Shown: positions 25,345 to 31,438 of the stretch, piece after piece
Layout of the letters: every line of letters starts with the position of its first letter
How positions within the stretch are numbered: the stretch's first letter is position 1
Assembly (NCBI RefSeq): GCF_017571495.1
Contig: NZ_JAGETZ010000025.1
Span: 1-49,128 of the forward strand
Length of the DNA: 49,128 nt
Origin: Hymenobacter negativus
Lineage (GTDB): Bacteria > Bacteroidota > Bacteroidia > Cytophagales > Hymenobacteraceae
Reading direction: 5' to 3'
Made by a program: the position numbers and the translations under genes
Notes under the pieces: model-generated
What the model saw: only the letters and a program-made list of their open reading frames with translations
Databases searched by the model: none
What the model was told of the DNA's origin: nothing

Positions 25345-25353
25345 TTTTAAACA

Positions 25354-25358
25354 AGCAG
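25354..25358. repeat. right copy of 5-bp target-site duplication
   Basis: AGCAG immediately after the inferred right end of the IS, matching 24193-24197. Confidence 0.55.
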
Positions 25359-25376
25359 CTTAACTTCTGCTCATCA

Positions 25377-25565
25377 ATGGCTTACCGAACGGGGAAGCGT
25401 ACAACCGATGCCCAGTACGAGCAGAAAAAGCTCACCTTCCGCCAGCAGGACCGGGGCCCCGTGTACCTGGTGCTGCGCGAAGTGGACGTGGACGAGGCCC
25501 AGAGCCGCCGCACCAGCCTCGAAGCCAGCCGCGCCGCCGTGGTGGCCCGCCGGACCCAACTATAA
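25377..25565 (+). CDS. small conserved-looking hypothetical protein
   Basis: 62 residues, charged, no signal or membrane helix (MAYRTGKRTTDAQYEQKK, VYLVLREVDVDEAQSRR). No family recognised. Support for a real gene: ATG start, coding-like composition, and a strong intrinsic terminator 26 bp after the stop. It starts 24 bp from the right end of the IS; before the insertion it would have been divergent from dut with roughly 66 bp between them, so the IS may have separated it from promoter sequence. A TTAACTTCTG stretch just upstream is a poor promoter match. Confidence 0.5.
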   Translation: MAYRTGKRTTDAQYEQKKLTFRQQDRGPVYLVLREVDVDEAQSRRTSLEASRAAVVARRTQL

Positions 25566-25590
25566 GCGGCCCTTGTTTGCCGGGAGAAAC

Positions 25591-25617
25591 CCCGCGCCGT
25601 TGGCGTGGGATTTTTTT
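25591..25617 (+). terminator. intrinsic terminator of the 62-codon gene
   Basis: CCCGCGCC (25591-25598) pairs with GGCGTGGG (25602-25609), one G-U pair, three-base loop, followed by A and seven T's. Confidence 0.85.
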
Positions 25618-25645
25618 GTGGCGGGCTGCCCGCAGCAGGGGTTGC

Positions 25646-27187
25646 TTAATCTAGCGGCACTGGCACCACCAGCACCTCTGGCCCTTGCAAATACGCGGGC
25701 AGCGCCGCCGTGCCCGGCCCGGTGAGGACGGCTACCCGGATGCCCTGGCCCCGTAGTTCGCGGTATTCCGGCTCATTAGGCCGTTCCCAATACACGTTGC
25801 GCTGCGAATAAAACATGGCTTCAATGTCTTCAAACGGCGGGGCATTGAGAACCAGGTAGCCCGCCGGCACCAAGGCATCGAGCTGCCGATATACGGCCGT
25901 GTGCTGGAGCTTGCGCTGCCGGTCTTTTTGCAGCGCTGGAGTGGTGTAAGCGGTGTGGTGTTTGAGCAAGGAAGTGGGCCGTAAATTGAGGTACAGCACC
26001 AGCGCTGCCAGTAATGCGCCGCTCAGGTGCCACGCCCGGCTGCTGCGCTTCAGCCACTGCGCGGCTTCTGTCCAGGCCAATGCCGCCAGCAGCAAGAGGA
26101 TGGGCGCGACGACATAGGTGTAGGACACCATTTTGGTAGCCGCCAGCGAGAAAAAGCCGAATATTGCGCCAGCGGCTATCAGCAACGGGCGCAACGGCCG
26201 CTGCCAAATCGCCGGGGTGAACAACAGCCCCAGTCCACCCGCAATCAGTAGCACCATCCACTGATACTGGTACCACAAATTGGTCAGGTAGAAATACCAC
26301 GGCCCACTTTTATCTTCCAGCACCTCGCCAAAGTGCCGCGCCGCGTATTCCTGCTCGAAAGCGCTTTCCAGCGGGAACCGGTGGTGAATGTAGAGTTGCC
26401 AGGGTAGGACCACCGCCAGCGTCACCGCCGCGGCGGCCAGCAATTGGGCATATTGTGGCCCTTGCCTACGGCGGACGGTACACACTATTATATCAACTCC
26501 CCAGGCGGCGTACACCACCAGGCCCGGCAGCCACTTGCAAAGCACGGCCGCGCCGGCCAGCAGTCCCGTTAGCAGGGCCCAGCGCCACGGGTGGGCGGCC
26601 GCCTGCCGGTATTCGTAGTAGGCCCACAGACTGCCAGTCACGTAGCTTAAAAAGGCGACGTCGGCGTGGTCCACGCTTTGCCAGCCGCTGGTAAGCTCCA
26701 GCGGATAGTAGGCCAGCGCAAACAGCAGGCCGGCGTAGTAGCCCACCGCCGGGCTAAAGACGAGGCACCCCAGCCGGTATATCGGCCAGATGACCAACGC
26801 TCCCATCACAGCGCTGGGCAGCCGTAGCGCCAATTCATTCACGCCGAACAACCAGAAGCTCCCGGCTATCTGCCACAAAAACAGCGGCGGCTTGTGCAGC
26901 CACAGCGAGTTGCAGCACCAGTGGCGGTAGTCGTAGACCAGCACAGGCGTAGCACGCAGCACGGGTCGGGTCCAATCGGTCAGCAGGTTTTTGGCCACCA
27001 GCGCATGGAACCGCTCGTCCCAGTCATGCAGGAAAGGGTTGAGGCCCGCTATGCCGAGGCGCAAGGCCAGCGCAGCCGCCATCAAAACCACCACAGCCTG
27101 CGGCAGTTGGCCCCGCCGGTAGCGCCAACCACTCAGCACCAGCAACATGCCGCTCAGGGTAAGTAGGACCAGTTCCCGAACAGGCAT
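25646..27187 (-). CDS. GT-C membrane glycosyltransferase (ArnT/PMT_2, GT39/GT83 type)
   Basis: 513 residues with about ten hydrophobic segments. Enzymes of this fold move a sugar from a polyprenyl-phosphate carrier to an extracytoplasmic acceptor. The first periplasmic loop has the acidic motif LHDWDERFHALVAKNLL, and LHKPPLFLWQIAGSFWLFGV plus LALRLPSAVMGAL is the strongly conserved PMT_2 block. A soluble C-terminal portion (about 400-513, DALVPAGYLVLNAPPFEDIE) is typical. ATG start. It is 53 bp downstream of the flippase gene and probably part of the same transcript, consistent with surface glycan assembly. Substrates unknown. Confidence 0.85.
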   Translation of the reverse strand: MPVRELVLLTLSGMLLVLSGWRYRRGQLPQAVVVLMAAALALRLGIAGLNPFLHDWDERFHALVAKNLLTDWTRPVLRATPVLVYDYRHWCCNSLWLHKPPLFLWQIAGSFWLFGVNELALRLPSAVMGALVIWPIYRLGCLVFSPAVGYYAGLLFALAYYPLELTSGWQSVDHADVAFLSYVTGSLWAYYEYRQAAAHPWRWALLTGLLAGAAVLCKWLPGLVVYAAWGVDIIVCTVRRRQGPQYAQLLAAAAVTLAVVLPWQLYIHHRFPLESAFEQEYAARHFGEVLEDKSGPWYFYLTNLWYQYQWMVLLIAGGLGLLFTPAIWQRPLRPLLIAAGAIFGFFSLAATKMVSYTYVVAPILLLLAALAWTEAAQWLKRSSRAWHLSGALLAALVLYLNLRPTSLLKHHTAYTTPALQKDRQRKLQHTAVYRQLDALVPAGYLVLNAPPFEDIEAMFYSQRNVYWERPNEPEYRELRGQGIRVAVLTGPGTAALPAYLQGPEVLVVPVPLD

Positions 27188-27240
27188 AAATATCGGTGAT
27201 TACAGTAAACCGGATGATTGACGTTTTCTTGCCGCGCAAG

Positions 27241-28746
27241 CTACGTAGGGCGAGTTGCTGGCCGGGGACGCTCTATCCAATAAAGAGCCGCCAGAAACGC
27301 CACCGTCAGCCCCGCGTGCCAAGCGTGGCGCACCCAGAATCCGGTTACTTCTACGCCCCAGCCCAGCGCCACCAGCAGCGTAGCAAACGCCAGCCACAGC
27401 CCCAGCCGCAGCGCCGGATACGGCACCGGAAAGTGCCGCTCGCCCAGCCGCCAGCACAGAATGGCCATGCTGAAATAACACACCAGCGTAGCCAGCGCCG
27501 AGCCCATGTATCCCAGCACCGGAATCAGCAGGAAGTTGAGCACGATGGTGAGCACGGCCCCCCCCGCCCCAATATAGGTGCCGTAGTACGTCTTATCAGT
27601 GAGTTTAAACCACACCGACAGGTTGTAGTATACCCCCAGAAACAGGTTGGCCAGCAGCAGCACCGGCACCACGGCCAGCCCTTGCAGGTACTCCGGCCGC
27701 CGCAGAAACAGCGGCCCGATGTCCTCCACATTCAGGCTTACCCCCACGAAAATCACGGCACAACACAGCGTAAACCACTTCAGAATCATAGCAAATGTGG
27801 CGGGCGAATTCTTATCCGTGCTTTGGGCAAAGAAGAATGGTTCGGCTGCGTAGCGGAACGCCTGAATTACGAGCGACATCAGGATGCTCAGCTTGTAGCA
27901 GGCCCCGTAAATGCCCACCGCCGTAAGGCTGCTCTGCCCTGGATAAAAGCCTTCCGGCAGCCACTTGGGCAGCAGAATACGGTCCAGCGTTTCGTTCACC
28001 ATGCCAGCCAGTCCCATCAGCATCAGCGGGTATGCGTAGCTCAGCAATGGCTTCAGAAAGGCCAGATTCAGGCGAAAGCGAAAGTCCAGCAATTCCCGGC
28101 CCAGTAGCAGCAGCGTAAGGCCACTGGCAAACAGGTTTGATAGAAAGATGTAGCCTACGCCAACCGTGGGGTCATATACCCGCGCCACCAGCGGCTGCAG
28201 GGCTGGCAGCCACTTGCCGCTCATCACCGCTGGGCACAACACGATAAAAAACAGGTTCAACACCACATTGGCCAGAATGCCAGCCAGCTTGATACCAGCA
28301 AATTTGCGTGCCTTATTCAGCAGCCGCAGTCGAGCAAATGGTATGGCCGTTAACGCATCCAACCCCAGAATCAGAGCCACCCACACGGCATACCGCTCGT
28401 GGCCCGGCGGAATATCCAACAGCCCCAGCAGCGGCCGTGCCAGCAGGGCCAGCGCCGCCGTGAGTACTATGGTACTCACCAGCAGCAAGCTCAGCGTCCG
28501 GTCGTACAGGTCCCGCCGGTCAGTACCGGGCCGATTAGCGAAGCGAAAGTACGTCGTTTCCATGCCGTAGGTAAACACCACGTTCAGGAACGACACATAG
28601 GCGTACAGCCCCGTCACAATACCGTACTCAGCCGCCGAAAAGGCGCCCGTATAAATTGGTACGAGCAAATACGTGAGCACCCGGCCCACAATACTGCTCA
28701 CGCCGTACACGGCCGTCTGCGACGCTAATCCTTTAACTACACTCAT
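27241..28746 (-). CDS. polysaccharide flippase (Wzx/MOP superfamily)
   Basis: 501 residues with about 14 predicted membrane helices, the MOP-exporter pattern. Such proteins flip lipid-linked oligosaccharides across the inner membrane. Recognisable: LASQTAVYGVSSIVGRVLTY and LVPIYTGAFSAAEYGIVTGL, the standard start of Bacteroidota oligosaccharide flippases, and the second-half LSYAYPLMLMGLAGMVNETL. ATG start. In several Bacteroidota I recall a flippase of this type beside dut and the nucleotidyltransferase; here an IS, a small gene and a glycosyltransferase lie between. Confidence 0.9.
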   Translation of the reverse strand: MSVVKGLASQTAVYGVSSIVGRVLTYLLVPIYTGAFSAAEYGIVTGLYAYVSFLNVVFTYGMETTYFRFANRPGTDRRDLYDRTLSLLLVSTIVLTAALALLARPLLGLLDIPPGHERYAVWVALILGLDALTAIPFARLRLLNKARKFAGIKLAGILANVVLNLFFIVLCPAVMSGKWLPALQPLVARVYDPTVGVGYIFLSNLFASGLTLLLLGRELLDFRFRLNLAFLKPLLSYAYPLMLMGLAGMVNETLDRILLPKWLPEGFYPGQSSLTAVGIYGACYKLSILMSLVIQAFRYAAEPFFFAQSTDKNSPATFAMILKWFTLCCAVIFVGVSLNVEDIGPLFLRRPEYLQGLAVVPVLLLANLFLGVYYNLSVWFKLTDKTYYGTYIGAGGAVLTIVLNFLLIPVLGYMGSALATLVCYFSMAILCWRLGERHFPVPYPALRLGLWLAFATLLVALGWGVEVTGFWVRHAWHAGLTVAFLAALYWIERPRPATRPT

Positions 28747-28847
28747 TCTTTGAGTAATGAATAATGAAGGATGAGGAATGAGGAATCGAAGGGGCCCCTA
28801 TTAGCCATTCTTCACTCCTCCTTCCCCATTCTTCACTAGAAAGAAGG
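28747..28847. repeat. stuttering-word intergenic tract between enoyl-CoA hydratase and flippase genes
   Basis: 101 bp. The left half repeats the word ATGA(A/G)G(A/G)A (e.g. ATGAAGGATGAGGAATGAGG), the right half repeats ATTCTTCACTCCTCC-like words, the same vocabulary in reverse complement; the two halves meet at GGGGCCCC. It can fold into an imperfect long hairpin. Function unknown. Confidence 0.55.
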
Positions 28848-29639
28848 CTATTTCCCCGTGAAAACCGCTGGGCGCTTCTCCACAAATGCCGTGGTGCCTT
28901 CCTTAAAATCCTCGCTCTCGAAAGCCTGTTCGAAAGCTTGGGCTTCGGCTTCGTAGCCGTTCCGACCTTTAGCGTAGTGCGCATTCACACAATCCAGCAC
29001 CAGTGCCACAGCCAGCGGCGCCTTGGTCAGAATCTTGGTCAGTAGTTGCGTAGCGAAGGCTAGCAGTTCGGCTTGGGGTACTACATGGTTCACTAGGCCC
29101 AGACGCAGGGCCTCATCAGCCTTTATCATATCGGCTGTCAGCAGCAACTCAATGGCCTTGCCTTTGCCGATAAGCTGGGGCAGACGCTGGGTGCCGCCGT
29201 AACCGGGGGGCAGGCCCAGGTTCACCTCAGGTTGGCCAAAGCGGGCATTGTCCGACGCAATGCGCATGTGGCAGGCCATGGCCAGCTCGCAGCCTCCACC
29301 CAACGCAAAGCCATTCACGGCCGCTACTATTGGCTTGGGGCTGGCTTCGATGCGAGCAAACGCTTCCTGTCCAGCCACAGCAGCCCGGCCGCCCAGTTCA
29401 GGCGTGAGCGCCGCCAGTTCGGCAATATCAGCCCCAGCCACAAAAGCTTTCTCCCCACTCCCCGTGATAATAATGCCGCGTACGGCAGCATCTGCCAGCG
29501 CCTGCTGCACTGCCGCATCAATGTCGGCGATGGTAGCTGCGTTTAGCGCATTCAGCTTGGTAGGTCGATTGATGGTAATGGTGAGGATGCCGCTGGCAGC
29601 ATCCAAAGCGTAAAGCAAGTTTTCGAAAGATGTCGACAT
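28848..29639 (-). CDS. enoyl-CoA hydratase/isomerase (crotonase family)
   Basis: 263 residues from the ATG at 29639 (MSTSFENLLYALDAASGIL). Crotonase-fold enzymes hydrate enoyl-CoA in fatty-acid or related degradation. Conserved segments: LTITINRPTKLNALNAA, GSGEKAFVAGADIAEL (oxyanion hole), NGFALGGGCELAMACHMRIA with the catalytic glutamate region, and FGQPEVNLGLPPGYGGTQRL with the second glutamate. The frame extends to 29789, but a TATCTTTG promoter box lies at 29675-29682, inside that extension. No beta-oxidation neighbours, so the exact substrate is open. Confidence 0.92.
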   Translation of the reverse strand: MSTSFENLLYALDAASGILTITINRPTKLNALNAATIADIDAAVQQALADAAVRGIIITGSGEKAFVAGADIAELAALTPELGGRAAVAGQEAFARIEASPKPIVAAVNGFALGGGCELAMACHMRIASDNARFGQPEVNLGLPPGYGGTQRLPQLIGKGKAIELLLTADMIKADEALRLGLVNHVVPQAELLAFATQLLTKILTKAPLAVALVLDCVNAHYAKGRNGYEAEAQAFEQAFESEDFKEGTTAFVEKRPAVFTGK

Positions 29640-29674
29640 AAAGGCGCAGGAAGAATGGATTGAATTGGGCCCGT

Positions 29675-29682
29675 CAAAGATA
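29675..29682 (-). promoter_or_regulatory. putative -7 promoter box for the enoyl-CoA hydratase gene
   Basis: TATCTTTG on the minus strand, exact TAnnTTTG match, 36 bp upstream of the chosen ATG. A TTG lies 26 nt further out, beyond the usual spacing. Confidence 0.5.
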
Positions 29683-29819
29683 AGGCTCACAGCAGCCGGA
29701 CGTGTTGGCAACGTAGTTCGGCGCCCAGCCGCTTTGGCCCACCGAAACCACCCGGTAACATTTAGCATACCCGCGCACCTTTGCGGCATGTATCCGCGAA
29801 AGTATTTTTTTTAATATCT

Positions 29820-29827
29820 TACGTTTG
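29820..29827 (+). promoter_or_regulatory. putative -7 promoter box for mscL
   Basis: TACGTTTG, exact TAnnTTTG match, 41 bp upstream of the mscL ATG and preceded by an AT-rich run. No -33 TTG seen. Confidence 0.5.
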
Positions 29828-29867
29828 CTGATTGCTCAACTTTCTTCACTTTTAACACCTTATTAAT

Positions 29868-30296
29868 ATGGGATTTGTTTCCGAATTCAAAGAGTTCATC
29901 TCTAAAGGCAACGTACTCGACCTTGCAGTCGGCGTTATCATTGGCGGCGCTTTCGGCAAAATTGTGACCTCGCTCACCGACGACATCATTATGCCCATCC
30001 TAAGCGTGTTCACGAGGGGCATTAACTTCAATGAGAAGTTTTTCACTCTTGATGGCAAGCACTATGACAATCTTAAGGCAGCCCAAGATGCGAAAGCAGC
30101 TACCATTGCCTACGGCAATTTCATTAACGCTATTATATACTTTCTCATCATCGCCTTCGTCATTTTCTGGGTAGTGAAGGCAGCCAACCGCTTCAAAAAG
30201 TCTGCTCCTGTTGTAGTAGCCTCTGAGCCCGTAGCTACCAAGGAACAAGTGTTGTTAGCTGAAATTCGGGACGCCCTACGCGCCAGTCGCGTCTAG
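29868..30296 (+). CDS. mscL: large-conductance mechanosensitive channel MscL
   Basis: 142 residues, normal for MscL. A homopentameric inner-membrane pore that opens under membrane tension to release solutes during hypo-osmotic shock. The N-terminal helix and TM1 are typical: FKEFISKGNVLDLAVGVIIG, GAFGKIVTSLTDDIIMP (the gate and hinge), a periplasmic loop with NEKFFTLDG, TM2 (NAIIYFLIIAFVIFWVV) and a charged cytoplasmic helix (TKEQVLLAEIRDALRA). Own promoter box and terminator; single-gene unit. Confidence 0.97.
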   Translation: MGFVSEFKEFISKGNVLDLAVGVIIGGAFGKIVTSLTDDIIMPILSVFTRGINFNEKFFTLDGKHYDNLKAAQDAKAATIAYGNFINAIIYFLIIAFVIFWVVKAANRFKKSAPVVVASEPVATKEQVLLAEIRDALRASRV

Positions 30297-30320
30297 ACTT
30301 CGCGTTTTCTTTTAGCGTGA

Positions 30321-30358
30321 AAAAACCGCTGTTCACCGTGTTGTGAGCAGCGGTTTTT
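30321..30358 (+). terminator. intrinsic terminator of mscL
   Basis: AAAAACCGCTG (30321-30331) pairs with CAGCGGTTTTT (30348-30358), with extra inner pairs (TCAC/GTGA). The T tract lies in the right arm and TTTTTT follows after GCA. Being A-flanked on the left it could work in both directions. Confidence 0.85.
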
Positions 30359-30539
30359 GCATTTTTTGCTTCAAGCACTCATTTTATTCACCTCGGTTAA
30401 TTGCTCGATTCAAAATAAGTTGCGAACTTAGGGGCGACCTAATCGTAAACGGCAGAAATTTACCTGTCGCTGATGAACCACCCACCCTTCTCATCCGTTA
30501 GGTCGCAACTCCTCCCCACTCCACCCCCATTTCGCTGAT

Positions 30540-30986
30540 ATGAAAATGTTGCTTTTTGCCGCGCTTTTGGGCGGTCTGAGTCTGAGTTCGGTTTCGGCAG
30601 CTCACGCCCAAACCGGCCCCGCTTTCCCCACGCCCGGCCAGGGCACCAGCGAAGAGGGCGCCCGCCGCACTTCCGCTACCAACGCTCAGGAACTGGCCCG
30701 TAACCAGCGCCGCGCCGCCATGACGCCCGAAGAACTAAAGCGCGACCAGCAGATGGAACTGCTCGAAGCCCGCACCGGCAACACCAGCTTCGGCGGCAAC
30801 GGTGGCCCTGAGCGGCAGTTCGACTCCGGCCGTAGTGGCAACGGCTTTGTGGTAAAGAAGTACAAGGCCAAGGCCGGTTTCCTGGAAGGCAAACGCGGCC
30901 AGAGCCATCCAATCGGCGGCTCAAATCCAGCTGGCAAACCCCTGGTTCACAAGCATAAGAGCAAGAATAAATTCCTTCTTTTCTAG
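30540..30986 (+). CDS. small secreted hypothetical protein
   Basis: 148 residues. A clear signal peptide (MLLFAALLGGLSLSSVSAAHA, cleaved before QTG) is followed by a hydrophilic protein rich in Arg, Lys, Gly and Gln: AQELARNQRRAAMTPEELKR, FGGNGGPERQFDSGRSGNG and a basic end (VHKHKSKNKFLLF). The AAMTPEELKRDQQMELLEAR part should be helical. No domain recognised. Single gene with a strong terminator 29 bp downstream. A periplasmic or surface role is inferred from the signal only. Confidence 0.75.
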   Translation: MKMLLFAALLGGLSLSSVSAAHAQTGPAFPTPGQGTSEEGARRTSATNAQELARNQRRAAMTPEELKRDQQMELLEARTGNTSFGGNGGPERQFDSGRSGNGFVVKKYKAKAGFLEGKRGQSHPIGGSNPAGKPLVHKHKSKNKFLLF

Positions 30987-31014
30987 CTAGCCATTAAGCT
31001 TGGATTCTTTATTA

Positions 31015-31047
31015 GCCTCCGGTTCTTCAGGAACTGGAGGCTTTTTT
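31015..31047 (+). terminator. intrinsic terminator of the secreted-protein gene
   Basis: 11-bp stem GCCTCCGGTTC (31015-31025) with GAACTGGAGGC (31031-31041), one G-U pair, loop TTCAG, followed by six T's. The T-run overlaps the stop codon of the convergent gene. Confidence 0.9.
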
Positions 31048-31348
31048 ATTGGTCATCCGGAAAGTAAAAGCTGTCAATTACTCTACGGTCATCGGGGCGC
31101 ACAGCCTGTAATGGGTGCGCCTCAGTCTGGCTGCTTTCTACTTGCCAATCCACATTAGGCGTAGTGCTGACGCGTATGGCCTCGGCCAAAAATTTCTCAA
31201 AATCAATCTTGCTGGTACCATCTTCCTGCACCTGCATCACCTTGTCATTCAGAATTACTGACACATAAGCATCCTCGTACGTCACCCGGCGCAAGCGAAG
31301 TTGTATCGAATAGGTTTGTCCTTCATTGGCGTCGGTAGCTTTTCCCAT
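31046..31348 (-). CDS. hypothetical protein, 100 residues
   Basis: Acidic cytoplasmic-type protein, no signal or membrane segment (QTYSIQLRLRRVTYEDAYVS, VMQVQEDGTSKIDFEKFLAE, VESSQTEAHPLQAVRPDDRR). The alternating pattern in the first 60 residues suggests a small beta-rich domain and one helix. No family recognised. ATG start. It is downstream of infB but separated by a long terminator hairpin, and its stop abuts the convergent terminator at 31015-31047. Its promoter is not obvious: the hairpin ends 17 bp before the start. Confidence 0.65.
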   Translation of the reverse strand: MGKATDANEGQTYSIQLRLRRVTYEDAYVSVILNDKVMQVQEDGTSKIDFEKFLAEAIRVSTTPNVDWQVESSQTEAHPLQAVRPDDRRVIDSFYFPDDQ

Positions 31349-31364
31349 TGTTGTTTATTTCAGG

Positions 31365-31425
31365 TCGAAAAACAAAAGTGGCGCAAACTTCGGAAATCGA
31401 AGCCTGCGCCACTTTTGTTTTTCGA
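31365..31425 (-). terminator. very long terminator hairpin after infB
   Basis: Perfect 21-bp arms at 31365-31385 and 31405-31425, continued after a 2 by 2 internal loop by CTTCG (31388-31392) and CGAAG (31398-31402). The stem base contains A- and T-runs, so it ends in TTTTGTTTTT in either direction. It starts 14 bp after the infB stop. Confidence 0.8.
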
Positions 31426-31438
31426 CAACTGATGTTGC

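Larger units (their letters stand above)
24198..25353 (+). mobile_element. IS3-family insertion sequence, about 1.16 kb
   Basis: Carries the two overlapping frames of IS3 elements (orfA, orfB). Right end: reading inward on the minus strand it starts TGTTTAAAATTAGAGTGG, with the usual TG terminus, and the orfB stop lies inside it. Left end placed at 24198 (AGTTGAAAGGT) because it is flanked by AGCAG on both sides and shares GTTnAAAnnT with the right end; the inverted repeats are imperfect and the first left base deviates from T. The left boundary is therefore inferred. It lies between divergent dut and a 62-codon gene. orfA carries an amber codon, so this copy is probably unable to transpose by itself. 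Confidence 0.75.

Noticed and set aside
30321..30358. Riboswitch or small RNA after mscL
   Set aside because: A simple hairpin with T tract explains it as the mscL terminator.
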